Notes: generated by a model not told the origin, from the sequence alone. Shown: positions 1 through 8,202, numbered from the stretch's first letter. The stretch is DNA of 33,384 nucleotides from Acidobacteriota bacterium (GCA_003223255.1 QHYJ01000235.1:1-33384); one strand, 5' to 3'. Translations and numbers: made by a program.

Positions 1-1418
1 TGATCTTCATTTACAGTCTGGTTTTCACGTCGCTGGTTTCGTTTTTTGCGGTAATGATCATTCCCGACGATGTCCGTCAAGGTTTCCTCGAAAATCTGAT
101 AGGCGGACTAGCCATGAATTTGCAGGGGCCGTTTTTGGCAAGGCTCATCTTTCATGGCTTTGTCGTCGTCGTGGGCACCTTAATTCTGGCCGGAGCCGTG
201 AACACGGCGATTGTGGGCTCAAACGGCGTACTGAATCGCGTTTCTGAAGACGGCGTGCTTAGCGAATGGTTCCGACAGCCGCACAAGCGCTTCGGAACAA
301 GCTATCGAATCATCAATACTGTCGTGGGCTTGCAAATCATCACCATCATCATCAGCCACGGTGACGTTACTTTCCTTGCGAACCTCTACGCCTTTGGAGT
401 AGTCTGGAGTTTTGCGATGAACGGCCTGGCAGTACTCGTCCTGCGTTATACGAGCCCGGGCCAGCGTGAATTCCAAGTTCCTCTGAATTTTAGCTTCCGC
501 GGTATACAAATCCCCGTCGGACTCGGCTTAATCACCCTCACTCTGTTTTTGATCGCGGTAGTGAACCTGTTCACCAAGCCGATTGCAACAATGGCAGGGG
601 GCGCGTTTTCCATTCTCTTGTACATGGTGTTTACGATTTCCGAGCGGCGCGCCAAAAGGGTTGGGGCTGCCCATGTTGAGATGGACCAGTTCAACCTTGA
701 AGTGGAAGCAGAACTTACGCCGGAGGCCGTCGGCGTTCGTCCGGGCAATATTCTCGTTCCTGTCAGCAACATTCATGCGATTTATCACCTCGGTAACGTA
801 CTCGACCGGGTTAAACCGGGCCGCCGCGACGTCGTCGTGTTGCACGCGCGCTTGTTGCGCCGTGCGGCCTCCGGGGAATATGAACTCGAAGCCGAACAGC
901 TGTTTGGCGGCATCGAGCAGCAGCTTTTCTCCCGGGCGCTGGCCATGGCCGAGAAGCGCGGCAAATCCATCCGCTTGGCGATCGTTGCGGCAAATGCTCT
1001 CTCCGAAGGCATTCTTCGCGCCGCTACGTCGTTGCAATCCAGCACGATTGTCCTGGGCCGTTCTTCAAGAGAGAGCACGGAAGAGCAGGCGCGCCTGATC
1101 GGCGAAGCCTGGGAAAAGCTGGGCGATTCCAAGCCCCAGTTCAACCTCGAAATCCACATGCCCAACGGGGACAAGCTTTACAAAGTGCTCGGTCCCCATG
1201 CCCCGAACCTCACCGCCAACGAAATCAACCTCCTCCATCGCCTGTGGCTGCGCTTCAGCGATTCCGTTGCACCTCGGGAACTGCACCACCACGACGTCGT
1301 ACATTTTGCCCTCGAAGAGGTCAAGAAAGAATTGGAGGATGGCCACGAAGACGACGTTGTGAATCGTCTGTGTGCGCACCTCCAAGCCAATGAGACAAAG
1401 CGCAAGTCACCCTCTTAA
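1..1418 (+). CDS. APC-family amino acid permease with C-terminal stress-protein-like domain (5' truncated)
   Basis: The reading frame is open to the left edge of the window, so the N-terminal half of the gene is missing. What remains starts in hydrophobic segments typical of the second half of APC-superfamily amino acid/polyamine permeases: VVGTLILAGAVNTAIVGSNG, then helices around NTVVGLQIITIII, AFGVVWSFAMNGLAVLVL and IPVGLGLITLTLFLIAVVNL. After the last helix (ERRAKR) comes a roughly 220-residue soluble tail. It begins RPGNILVPVSNIHAIYHL and contains VVLHARLL and STIVLGRSSRES, which resembles a UspA-like nucleotide-binding fold. Fusions of APC permeases to such cytoplasmic domains are known; the domain is thought to be regulatory. 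Substrate cannot be read from this part. The stop lies 33 bp before the convergent mscL end. Confidence 0.85.
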   Translation, partial: IFIYSLVFTSLVSFFAVMIIPDDVRQGFLENLIGGLAMNLQGPFLARLIFHGFVVVVGTLILAGAVNTAIVGSNGVLNRVSEDGVLSEWFRQPHKRFGTSYRIINTVVGLQIITIIISHGDVTFLANLYAFGVVWSFAMNGLAVLVLRYTSPGQREFQVPLNFSFRGIQIPVGLGLITLTLFLIAVVNLFTKPIATMAGGAFSILLYMVFTISERRAKRVGAAHVEMDQFNLEVEAELTPEAVGVRPGNILVPVSNIHAIYHLGNVLDRVKPGRRDVVVLHARLLRRAASGEYELEAEQLFGGIEQQLFSRALAMAEKRGKSIRLAIVAANALSEGILRAATSLQSSTIVLGRSSRESTEEQARLIGEAWEKLGDSKPQFNLEIHMPNGDKLYKVLGPHAPNLTANEINLLHRLWLRFSDSVAPRELHHHDVVHFALEEVKKELEDGHEDDVVNRLCAHLQANETKRKSPS

Positions 1419-1451
1419 ACCGCGCACCACGTTCCCTTTCCTTCTCTCTGC

Positions 1452-1886
1452 TTAAGCAAGTTGCCCCGTGCAGTGGCCACAACGCTTTGCCGCGAGGGGA
1501 ATGCTCATCGCGCATTGCGGGCATTCTTTCGTGGTGGGAGTGGCGGGTTGGGCCGGCTTCTTGGTCCAGCGATTCACCTGCTGCACGACAAGGAACACAC
1601 AGAAGGCCACAATGAGGAAATTGATGACGGAATTCAGGAAGAGGCCGTAGTTGAGCGTGGGTGCGCCCGCAGCTTTCGCGGCTGCCAGCGTTTCATAGGG
1701 TTTGCTGCCCAGATTGATAAATAAGCTGGAAAAATCGAGGCTTCCCACCAGGCGTCCGATCGGCGGCATCATCACGTCTTCCACCAGCGAAGAAACGATT
1801 TTTCCGAACGCCGCGCCCACAATCACGCCGACGGCCATGTCCATCACGTTGCCACGCATGGCAAATTCTTTGAATTCCTTCAGCAC
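1452..1886 (-). CDS. mscL: Large-conductance mechanosensitive channel MscL with C-terminal zinc ribbon
   Basis: MscL is an inner-membrane pentamer that opens under hypo-osmotic shock. The 144-aa product begins [20 protein letters not shown], the conserved amphipathic N-helix and first transmembrane helix, followed by [10 protein letters not shown]. The second helix is [19 protein letters not shown], then the family's usual hydrophilic tail. I chose a GTG start because AAGGAG lies 7 nt upstream and the homology starts exactly there; the frame is open further upstream but that part is not MscL-like. The last about 25 residues carry CPQC and CGHC pairs, a small zinc ribbon that replaces the plain charged tail of the E. 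coli protein. Length fits the family. Confidence 0.96.
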   Translation of the reverse strand: MLKEFKEFAMRGNVMDMAVGVIVGAAFGKIVSSLVEDVMMPPIGRLVGSLDFSSLFINLGSKPYETLAAAKAAGAPTLNYGLFLNSVINFLIVAFCVFLVVQQVNRWTKKPAQPATPTTKECPQCAMSIPLAAKRCGHCTGQLA

Positions 1887-1962
1887 GTTCTTTCTCCTTT
1901 GCTTTTTTTCAATAAAGGTGACTGGCGGCTTCTCGCGGTTTTGAGAGGCCGTCTTGGCGCGC

Positions 1963-1968
1963 ATTATA
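1963..1968 (-). promoter_or_regulatory. Probable -10 element for mscL
   Basis: On the minus strand this is a perfect TATAAT, about 77 nt upstream of the mscL GTG start. It lies in the gap between mscL and the next upstream gene. The -35 region (CTGCTT at 17 nt spacing) is poor, so this is a partial match only. Confidence 0.5.
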
Positions 1969-2049
1969 TCCAACCAGGAGAGGAAAAGCAGAGAAGTTAC
2001 CGGGGGAGTCAGAAGAACATGGATCTGCCGGCCACGCGGAAATAATCCC

Positions 2050-2409
2050 TCAGCGTGGCCGAAAGACGAGCGCCGAAGCCACAATTCCGCGCAGCACGAG
2101 GATCGCGCCGCCTGCCACCAGCATCGGTTCAACCCAGTCAAACGGCACACGGGTCATCGTCAGCATCAGGATTCCCAGGAGCACAAGTGAGAGGCCCCGC
2201 GTCCAATTTTCCCACTGGGTCCACCATTGGCCTGGCTTGTACAACGCGTGCAAGCCCCACAAGGTGAGCACTACGCCGAGGATCAGCCACATTCTGCCGT
2301 GCCGGTCCACGAGGATATGCCCGCGCAAGGCCAGCCACGCGACTAGGGCGCCCAGCAGTACGAATATAAGCTCAATCGTGACCCGCAGGAACCGCTCTGG
2401 CGTCAGCAT
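2050..2409 (-). CDS. Small integral membrane protein, unknown function
   Basis: This 119-aa protein is mostly membrane. Apparent segments are [52 protein letters not shown] and [20 protein letters not shown], so about four helices with short loops ([11 protein letters not shown] in the middle). I do not recognise a family. The ATG start lies 20 bp downstream of the cyclophilin stop on the same strand, which suggests co-transcription. No catalytic motif is visible. Confidence 0.7.
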   Translation of the reverse strand: MLTPERFLRVTIELIFVLLGALVAWLALRGHILVDRHGRMWLILGVVLTLWGLHALYKPGQWWTQWENWTRGLSLVLLGILMLTMTRVPFDWVEPMLVAGGAILVLRGIVASALVFRPR

Positions 2410-2429
2410 GGTCGTGCCTTCGCTCTCGA

Positions 2430-2957
2430 TCAGGCGATGCGTTCGATGCGCAACTTTTGGATGACGACCGGCGTGCGCGGGCGGTCGTTCGAATCCCGCT
2501 GCACATTCGAGATTTTATTGGCCACGTCCTGGCCTTCCACGACTTCGCCAAAAATGGTGTGCCGGTTGTCGAGCCACGGTGTTGGCGCCACGGTGATAAA
2601 AAACTGGCTGCCGTTCGTGTTGGGGCCCGCATTGGCCATTGAAAGGAACCCCGCTTTTGAATGTTTCAAGGAGGGATGAAACTCATCAGCGAATTTGTAG
2701 CCCGGCCCGCCCATTCCGTTGCCGTGCGGGCAGCCGCCTTGGATCATGAACTGCGGAATCACGCGGTGAAAAATCAGTCCGTCGTAATACGGCCGCTTCT
2801 CTTTTTGCCCGGTCTTTTCGTTGGTGAATTCCTTCGCGCCTTCGGCCAGCCCGACAAAGTTGGTCACGGTCTTGGGCGCTTCTTTTTCAAACAATCGCGC
2901 CACAATGTTTCCCTGCGAAGTTTCAAAAATGGCGTACGTTCCTGCCGGTCGGCTCAT
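2430..2957 (-). CDS. Peptidyl-prolyl cis-trans isomerase, cyclophilin type
   Basis: Cyclophilins catalyse cis-trans isomerisation of Xaa-Pro bonds during protein folding. The 175-aa protein is a single cyclophilin domain. It starts with [20 protein letters not shown] and contains the active-site block [13 protein letters not shown] (catalytic Arg in FHR), the substrate-binding [17 protein letters not shown] and the closing [10 protein letters not shown]. There is no signal peptide, so it should be cytoplasmic, like PpiB. The ATG start fits the family N-terminus. It is followed 20 bp later by the small membrane protein gene. Confidence 0.95.
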   Translation of the reverse strand: MSRPAGTYAIFETSQGNIVARLFEKEAPKTVTNFVGLAEGAKEFTNEKTGQKEKRPYYDGLIFHRVIPQFMIQGGCPHGNGMGGPGYKFADEFHPSLKHSKAGFLSMANAGPNTNGSQFFITVAPTPWLDNRHTIFGEVVEGQDVANKISNVQRDSNDRPRTPVVIQKLRIERIA

Positions 2958-3152
2958 GCGTGCTCCTTGCGCAACGATTCATCCTACACGACGCACATCG
3001 TGCCACGCCACTCCGCTACGGTTTTGAGACAGAGGGCGAAGGAGCAAAACCACTAGGGCCCACGTCCAGGCCAGCTTTTTGCAGCCAACGGGTTCTGTGA
3101 CTTAGTTTTGTATCTCCGCGGAGTGCGCCGCCACCGCAGACGAAGCACTAAG

Positions 3153-3178
3153 AACGGCAAACGGCTAACGGCTAACGG
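3153..3178 (+). repeat. Short tandem heptamer (ACGGCTA-type)
   Basis: The sequence reads as about 3.5 copies of the 7-mer ACGGCAA/ACGGCTA/ACGGCTA/ACGG. It lies in the 258-bp gap between the cyclophilin gene and the DinB-family gene, about 40 bp past the stop of the latter. The rest of this gap shows no gene. An inverted pair GGTTTTG/CAAAACC sits near 3018-3050. Confidence 0.6.
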
Positions 3179-3215
3179 AGAGCCCTTGCCAGGTCTCGTA
3201 GCCTCGAAGTCCTAC

Positions 3216-3737
3216 TCACCAGCCTTCTTGTTTGCGCAGCTCCGTGATGTGCGCGGTGTGATGTCTTCCGTGCCATTCGTAGAGGAAAAGCAGCCAGTCA
3301 ATAGTGCGCTCGCCGCTCTCCGGGTGAATCAGCGGCCGCGCAAACTGTTCCGGCTTCAGCGATCGCCAGATGCGGTCCCAACGAGCGTGCATGGCGCTCA
3401 GCAAAGCGAGCGACACCTCGATTGGCGTGGACTTCGAATCCTCCAGCCTGGACCATGCTACCTGGTCATATGGCTTGATGGTTGGTTTGTCTTCCGTCAG
3501 CGCCAGCTTCAGCCGCAGGTAGGCGTTCAAGTGGCTGTCCGGAACGTGATGCACAACCTGACGCACGGTCCAGCCATCAGCGCGATACGGCGTATCGAGC
3601 TGCGCTTCATTCAGGCCCTTCACCGCGGCGCGCATTTTGGCGGGCAGCGCTGCAGTCTCATCCATCGCTTGCTGCCGCAGCGCGGTCGTGATTTGCCGAG
3701 GCATCTCAAAATTTCCAATGGGGTAGCGCGGATCCAT
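3216..3737 (-). CDS. DinB/YfiT-family metal-dependent protein (putative thiol transferase)
   Basis: This is a 173-aa four-helix-bundle protein of the DinB/YfiT group. Members bind a divalent metal through three histidines, and several are bacillithiol-, mycothiol- or glutathione-type thiol transferases. The YfiT-like N-terminus DPRYPIGNF is present. The metal ligands are probably His64 in VVHHVPDSH plus His156 and His160 in EWHGRHHTAHI, the spacing seen in B. subtilis YfiT. I chose the ATG of MDPRYPIG because GAGGAG lies 9 nt upstream; an ATG three codons earlier abuts that site. The gene is divergent from trxB, so a thiol-related role is attractive but unproven. Substrate is unknown. Confidence 0.88.
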   Translation of the reverse strand: MDPRYPIGNFEMPRQITTALRQQAMDETAALPAKMRAAVKGLNEAQLDTPYRADGWTVRQVVHHVPDSHLNAYLRLKLALTEDKPTIKPYDQVAWSRLEDSKSTPIEVSLALLSAMHARWDRIWRSLKPEQFARPLIHPESGERTIDWLLFLYEWHGRHHTAHITELRKQEGW

Positions 3738-3876
3738 CGTCAGCATCTCCTCGGGCAACTGCGTTTTCTGGAATATACAAACGGGCATTCGCGCCGGTCA
3801 ACGCCGCGGCGTTCCGTTCCATCAAGAACTCTCTCCAAATTGGCTGCCGTCGAATTCCAAAGCGTCCAGCGGGGAA

Positions 3877-3885
3877 TGCTACAAT
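3877..3885 (+). promoter_or_regulatory. Candidate extended -10 promoter for trxB
   Basis: TGCTACAAT forms an extended -10 element (TG, one base, TACAAT) about 57 nt upstream of the trxB ATG, in the region divergent from the DinB-family gene. No good -35 was found, which is tolerated by extended -10 promoters. Confidence 0.45.
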
Positions 3886-3941
3886 ACGGCCGCTGTATCC
3901 GGCGAGCGCAGTGCTGAATCTAATGTTTGGAGAAAACGGGA

Positions 3942-4862
3942 ATGCACAATGTCGTGATTATTGGCAGTGGCTGCGCTGGTCTTACCGCCGCGATTTATGC
4001 GGCGCGCGCGAACCTTAAACCTCTGGTGATCGACGGCCATGAGCCCGGCGGCCAGCTCTCTCTTACCACGCACGTCGAAAATTTCCCCGGCTTCCCGGAC
4101 GGCATCCTGGGCCCGGAGCTCATTGAAAACATGCGCAAGCAGGCGCAGAAATTCGGCGCGGAATTCAAAGCTGGGGCCGTTGCCGAAGTCGACTTGCGTC
4201 AGCGTCCTTTCAAAGTCACTGCTGGAAAACATATTTACGAAACGGAAGCGTTGATCGTTTCGGCCGGAGCCTCCGCTCGTCTACTGGGGTTAAAGGGCGA
4301 AAAAGAGTTAATCGGCCACGGTGTTTCCACCTGCGCGACCTGCGACGGCTATTTCTTTCGCGGCAAACCCATCGCTGTAGTCGGCGGCGGGGATTCCGCC
4401 ATGGAAGAAGCCAACTTTCTTTCACGCTACGCCAGCAAGGTTTATGTGATTCACCGCCGCAAAGAATTCCGTGCTTCGAAAATCATGATTGACCGCGCCA
4501 AAAAGAACGACAAGATCGAATTCGTCACTCCGTTCGTCGTCGAAGAGATTCTCGCGCCCAAAGGACTGGTCGAAGGCGTCCGCCTGCGCAGTACCGAATC
4601 GAAGGAGACGCGTGAGCTTGCTCTCGACGGAGTTTTTGTTGCCATCGGCCACGAACCCAACACCACCATCTTTAAAGGAAAACTAGAAATGGATTCGAAC
4701 GGCTACCTGATCGCCAAGCATGGCAGCCTGACTTCCATTCCCGGCGTGTTTGTCGCCGGCGACGTGCAAGACCACCGCTATCGGCAGGCAGTCACCGCCG
4801 CGGGTTCCGGCTGCATGGCGGCAATCGACGCGGAAAAGTTCCTCGAAGAGCACAAACATTAG
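3942..4862 (+). CDS. trxB: Thioredoxin reductase
   Basis: This FAD enzyme transfers electrons from NADPH to thioredoxin in the cytoplasm. The 306-aa product has an N-terminal FAD-binding Rossmann motif (VVIIGSGCAGLTAA), the redox-active pair Cys131-Ala-Thr-Cys134 in STCATCDGYFF, and the NADPH-binding GGGDSAMEEA around 148-157. It ends with GVFVAGDVQDHRYRQAVTAAG, the second FAD contact. I chose the ATG at 3942, which has GGAG 9 nt upstream; a TTG five codons earlier is possible. Length fits the low-molecular-weight bacterial type. A proline dehydrogenase gene follows after 57 bp. Confidence 0.96.
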   Translation: MHNVVIIGSGCAGLTAAIYAARANLKPLVIDGHEPGGQLSLTTHVENFPGFPDGILGPELIENMRKQAQKFGAEFKAGAVAEVDLRQRPFKVTAGKHIYETEALIVSAGASARLLGLKGEKELIGHGVSTCATCDGYFFRGKPIAVVGGGDSAMEEANFLSRYASKVYVIHRRKEFRASKIMIDRAKKNDKIEFVTPFVVEEILAPKGLVEGVRLRSTESKETRELALDGVFVAIGHEPNTTIFKGKLEMDSNGYLIAKHGSLTSIPGVFVAGDVQDHRYRQAVTAAGSGCMAAIDAEKFLEEHKH

Positions 4863-4872
4863 TGCGGTTCCG

Positions 4873-4886
4873 GCTTTTCGAAAAGC
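4873..4886. repeat. 14-bp perfect palindrome between trxB and proline dehydrogenase
   Basis: GCTTTTCGAAAAGC is a perfect inverted repeat just after the trxB stop. It lacks a following T-run, so it is not a clear terminator. It could be a weak stem or a protein-binding site. Confidence 0.35.
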
Positions 4887-4919
4887 ATCGCGAAATGCGC
4901 GAGCCCTAGCAGCTAGCGA

Positions 4920-5828
4920 ATGCTTCGGTCCGCGCTTCTAAAGCTTTCCGAAAACGAGAAATTCGGCACCTGGGTCACCTCCAATGGCACCACGCGCCGC
5001 ATGGCGCGCCGCTTCGTAGCCGGGGAAACCTTGGAAGAAGCGCTTGCCGCCGCCCAGCGGTGTAACGAGGCCGGCATGATGGTCAGCCTCGACCATCTCG
5101 GTGAAAATGTTGCCAGCACCTCCGACGCACAACGTTCCCGCGATGCCTATCTCGAGATTTTTGAGGCCATCGCCCAAGAAAGGCTGCAGGCGAACGTTTC
5201 CTGCAAGCTCACGCAGCTCGGCCTGGACATCAATAACGAATTCTGTACAGGCTTGGTTCTCTCGATCGTGGAACGGGCTGCCAGCCTGGATAATTTCCTG
5301 CGCATTGATATGGAAGGCTCAGCCTACACGCAGCGCACCGTCGATCTGGTCAAGCGCATTCGCGCGCGCAATCCGGCGGTCGGCACGGTAATCCAGTCTT
5401 ATCTTTATCGCAGTGAGAAGGACGTCGCGGACCTTTTGTCCCGTGGCTGCCGCATCCGCCTCTGTAAAGGTGCTTACAAAGAGCCGGAAGAAGTCGCGTT
5501 TCCGAAGAAAGCCGATGTCGACGGCAATTACGTCCGCCTGATGCAAATGCTTATCTCGAGCGGCTTCTACCATGCGATTGCCACGCATGATCCGCGCATG
5601 ATTGGGGCCACGATTCGCTATGCGGCAGCAAAGGGGATTTCCAAGGACGATTTCGAATTTCAGATGCTTTATGGCGTGCGCGCCGATCTGCAGCGCCGCT
5701 TGGTCAAGGATGGTTATCGCCTCCGCATTTACATTCCGTTTGGCAATGAATGGCTTGCTTACTTCATGCGGCGTTTGGCCGAGCGCCCCGCCAATGTCGG
5801 CTTCATCCTGCGCAATCTCTTCCGGTAG
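4920..5828 (+). CDS. Proline dehydrogenase (monofunctional)
   Basis: This flavoenzyme oxidises L-proline to pyrroline-5-carboxylate, the first step of proline use. The 302-aa product is a single beta/alpha-barrel domain of the short monofunctional class, not the long PutA fusion. Recognisable blocks are RRFVAGETLEEALAAA near the start, LRIDMEGSAYT, CRIRLCKGAYKEPEEV, ATHDPRMIGA, FEFQMLYGVRADLQRRL and RIYIPFGNEWLAYFMRRLAE. The last carries the arginines and tyrosine that bind the proline carboxylate in the family. The ATG is the only reasonable start because an in-frame stop lies two codons upstream; no good ribosome site is visible. The partner P5C dehydrogenase is not in this window. Confidence 0.94.
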   Translation: MLRSALLKLSENEKFGTWVTSNGTTRRMARRFVAGETLEEALAAAQRCNEAGMMVSLDHLGENVASTSDAQRSRDAYLEIFEAIAQERLQANVSCKLTQLGLDINNEFCTGLVLSIVERAASLDNFLRIDMEGSAYTQRTVDLVKRIRARNPAVGTVIQSYLYRSEKDVADLLSRGCRIRLCKGAYKEPEEVAFPKKADVDGNYVRLMQMLISSGFYHAIATHDPRMIGATIRYAAAKGISKDDFEFQMLYGVRADLQRRLVKDGYRLRIYIPFGNEWLAYFMRRLAERPANVGFILRNLFR

Positions 5829-5899
5829 AGAGCAATCTCATAGGTTCGAACCGGTGGTCTTACGCTTACCTGCTCGTTTCTAGGAAAAGGCGGTGCTAG

Positions 5900-6117
5900 G
5901 TATTGCAAGTCAAAGTTGTAGGTTTCACGATTGAACACAGCCGAACGGCTATGCTCGGATGCGCGGTAACCTGAACCTTGCACCTGCGGATGCGATTCAC
6001 CTTGCGTTGGCGGCCCAAGCGGGCGTCGACCTGTTTCTTACCTACGACAAAAGGCTTCTAGGAAAATTTGTGCCGGGGATTCAATTTGTCGCTTCGCTGG
6101 ATGACAACGTTCTCTGA
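5900..6117 (+). pseudogene. PIN-domain (VapC-like) remnant, truncated and frameshifted
   Basis: From 5959 an open frame of 52 codons encodes NLNLAPADAIHLALAAQAG, then DLFLTYDKRL and a short tail GIQFVASLDDNVL. This is the C-terminal third of a PIN-domain RNase, including the acidic ADAIHLA and TYDKRL motifs. A second frame just upstream (5900-5964) reads KVVGFTIEHSRTAMLGCA, which fits the preceding part of such a protein. The two frames join only if a frameshift near 5960 is repaired. The N-terminal catalytic Asp region is absent and no antitoxin gene is next to it. It is probably a dead toxin fragment. Confidence 0.65.
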
Positions 6118-6125
6118 CATCCAGC

Positions 6126-6782
6126 TTACAGCTTGCGGCAGACAGTCACGCCGTCGCGCAGTGGAATCAGCACGGCGTACAGTTCTTTCGACGCGTACAC
6201 CAACCGATTGAACTCCTGGATGCACTTGGTATCTTTGTCATTTTCTGCCGCGGGCCGCGCGGCTTTGCCGGACCAGAGTGTATTGTCGGTGATGAGCAAT
6301 CCGCCTTGCTGCAGTTTGGGCAACGCGGCGTGCAACGCGGCTGGGTATTGCTGCTTGTCTACGTCGATGAAAATCAGATCGAACTTGCCCGGCGTCTTTT
6401 TCACCAGCGCCAGTGCGTCTCCCACCCTTACTTCGATTCGCTTAGCTACTCCCGCCATGCGGAAGTACACTTCAGCCCGCTTTGCCTTTTCCGGATCTCC
6501 ATCGGTGTAAATGACCTTTCCCTGAGTTCCCGCGGCGCGCGCCAGCCAAACCGTCGAATAGCCAATTGCCGACCCCATCTCGAAGATGCGCTTCGCTCCC
6601 GAAACCTGCACCAGCAGCGACAGCAACCGCGCCACTGCCGGCCCGATGATGGGAATGCGATTCTCCTCCGCGTAATCTTCCATCTCTTTGACCACCGCAT
6701 CGCGTTCCGGCAGCAGTTTGTAAAGATATTCTTCGACGCTGTCTTGGATGTATCCGCTGCGCAGGTTTTCGCTGCGTATCAT
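6126..6782 (-). CDS. SAM-dependent O-methyltransferase, class I (caffeoyl-CoA OMT-like)
   Basis: The 218-aa protein belongs to the bacterial O-methyltransferase family related to caffeoyl-CoA and catechol O-methyltransferases. The SAM-binding motif I is IFEMGSAIGYSTVWLA, followed by VIYTDGDPEKA (acidic end of strand 2) and DLIFIDVDKQQYPAAL. The latter contains the Asp that usually helps bind a metal, and LLITDNTLWSG follows. The real substrate cannot be deduced; these enzymes often methylate small catechol-like molecules. The start codon overlaps the stop of the upstream UPF0173 gene by ATGA, so the two are translationally coupled. Confidence 0.9.
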   Translation of the reverse strand: MIRSENLRSGYIQDSVEEYLYKLLPERDAVVKEMEDYAEENRIPIIGPAVARLLSLLVQVSGAKRIFEMGSAIGYSTVWLARAAGTQGKVIYTDGDPEKAKRAEVYFRMAGVAKRIEVRVGDALALVKKTPGKFDLIFIDVDKQQYPAALHAALPKLQQGGLLITDNTLWSGKAARPAAENDKDTKCIQEFNRLVYASKELYAVLIPLRDGVTVCRKL

Positions 6783-7491
6783 AGTTTTTCTCCCGGTTTC
6801 AGCGCGTAAATCTTCAGCCCTTTGATCTTCTTCGTCTCTTTTCGCAGCGCTTCCACGGTTCCCGTCAAAAAGTCAAACGTTCCATAGTGCATGGGAATGA
6901 CGTGTTTCACGCCGAGCAGACGGATGGCGTACGCCGCTTCCATCGGACCCATCGTGAAGCGGTCGCCGATCGGCAGCATCGCCAGGTCCGGTTTGTAGAG
7001 CTCGCCAATCAATTTCATATCGCCGAAAAGCGCCGTATCCCCTGCGTGATACACGGTGAACGCGTCCGGCAAGCGAATGATATAGCCTGCGGGTTCCCCG
7101 CCGTACTGCCTCACGCCGTTGTCATCGATCGAATTCGAATGAAGCGCGTGCGTCATCGTAATCTCAAAATCGCCGATTTTCTGCGAACCGCCCTTCCCCA
7201 TCGGGCACGTTTCCTCCGCAAATCCTTGGCCCTCGATCCATAGGCAGGTCTCGAACGTGGCCACAATTTTGGGCCGGTGCTCCTTGGCCAGCGCCAGCAG
7301 GTCGCCCATGTGGTGGTATGCCCATGAGTCAGAAAGATTGCGTCCAGCCGCGGCATGCTCTTCAATTCCTCAGGGCCCCACGGATTCGTCAGCACCCAAG
7401 GATCGATGAGTGCCACCTGTCCTGAATGTGTCGTCAGCGAAAACGTGGCGTGGCCAAAATACGTGATTCGATTTCCCTTGGTCCCGAGCAC
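6779..7491 (-). pseudogene. UPF0173-type metal-dependent hydrolase (MBL fold), frameshifted
   Basis: Two overlapping frames together make one metallo-beta-lactamase-fold hydrolase of the UPF0173 family. The first (from a GTG at 7491) gives RITYFGHATFSL and IDPWVLTNPW and reaches LTHGH. The second, from about 7310 down to 6779, gives MGDLLALAKEHRPKIV, GSQKIGDFEITMTHALHSN, VYHAGDTALFGDMKLI and VIPMHYGTFDFLTG. The break falls inside the metal-binding HxHxDH motif. The codons read CAT ACC ACC ACA TGG, where one extra base would restore an Asp-His-Met-Gly-Asp reading. A single missing base near 7314 explains it. All other motifs are intact, so the event is very recent or an assembly error. The gene overlaps the methyltransferase start by 4 bp. 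Confidence 0.88.
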
Positions 7492-7542
7492 AAACCGCCC
7501 CGAAAAAAAATCTCACTCAAACTAAACTTACAGAAAGTCTTT

Positions 7543-7572
7543 GTAGGGGCGCAGCAATGGTGCGCCCTATAC
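7543..7572. repeat. Imperfect palindrome of the GTAGGGGCGCA type
   Basis: GTAGGGGCGCA and TGCGCCCTATAC form an inverted repeat with a short loop, between the TlpA gene stop and the start of the UPF0173 gene. It could fold as a strong hairpin in RNA of either strand. No U-run follows directly, so it looks more like a dispersed palindromic repeat than a terminator. Confidence 0.55.
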
Positions 7573-7599
7573 TTATGGCATGAACTTCAGTCTGAGGCG

Positions 7600-8124
7600 C
7601 TAGTTCGGAGTCAAGTTAAGCAACGACCGAATTGCCCCTTCGTACGCTTCGCGGTTCCGCTCCCCAACAAAACTCCCCACCTGCCGCCCATCTTTCGCAT
7701 AGAACACAGAAATGGGCAACGATCCGGTCCACGCCGGCAGCACAGTTCGGCGGAACGGCCCCTCTTCGCCTGGCTTCTTCCGATAATTTGGAAAAATCGG
7801 CTTGTACCGCGCAATAAATCGGCGCATCAGGATCAAGTCGCCGTCATCATCGAGGTTCACGCCCACAACCTTCAATCCCTGTGACGCATATTGTTTTGCC
7901 AGTTCATTCAGCATGGGATATTCGTCCCGGCAAGGCTCGCACCACGTCGCCCAAAACGTCACCAGCAGCGGTTTTCCCCGATATTGCTGCACCACTTTCA
8001 AGTATCCCTGCGCGTCAATCAGCTCCGGATCGCGCGGCGCTGCAATTTTGGGCGCTTGTGGCGCGGCCAAAGCGGCGGTCCCGGCCAAGAAGCACAACAG
8101 CGCCAGCCTTCTTTTCCAGTTCAT
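7600..8124 (-). CDS. TlpA-like thiol-disulfide oxidoreductase, exported
   Basis: The 174-aa protein has a signal peptide (MNWKRRLALLCFLAGTAALA) and then a thioredoxin fold of the TlpA/ResA group. The active site is WATWCEPC with Cys62 and Cys65, after KPLLVTFWAT. Downstream are VVGVNLDDDGD and the cis-proline region GSLPISVFYAKDG. Such proteins work in the periplasm, usually as reductants for cytochrome c maturation or other disulfides. I chose the ATG directly before the signal peptide; the frame is open further upstream but adds nothing recognisable. The gene is divergent from the ferredoxin gene. Confidence 0.9.
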   Translation of the reverse strand: MNWKRRLALLCFLAGTAALAAPQAPKIAAPRDPELIDAQGYLKVVQQYRGKPLLVTFWATWCEPCRDEYPMLNELAKQYASQGLKVVGVNLDDDGDLILMRRFIARYKPIFPNYRKKPGEEGPFRRTVLPAWTGSLPISVFYAKDGRQVGSFVGERNREAYEGAIRSLLNLTPN

Positions 8125-8202
8125 ACTCAGTTCCCCACCACATTCTATCCATTGTCTCCCGGTTGAGAAACTCATTCCCCCCGCGTACAATGACCTTGGC
8201 GC

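Noticed and set aside
3018-3050. Inverted pair GGTTTTG/CAAAACC as a terminator
   Set aside because: AT-rich 7-bp stem with a long loop, no T-run, and it lies upstream of the cyclophilin gene rather than after a gene end.
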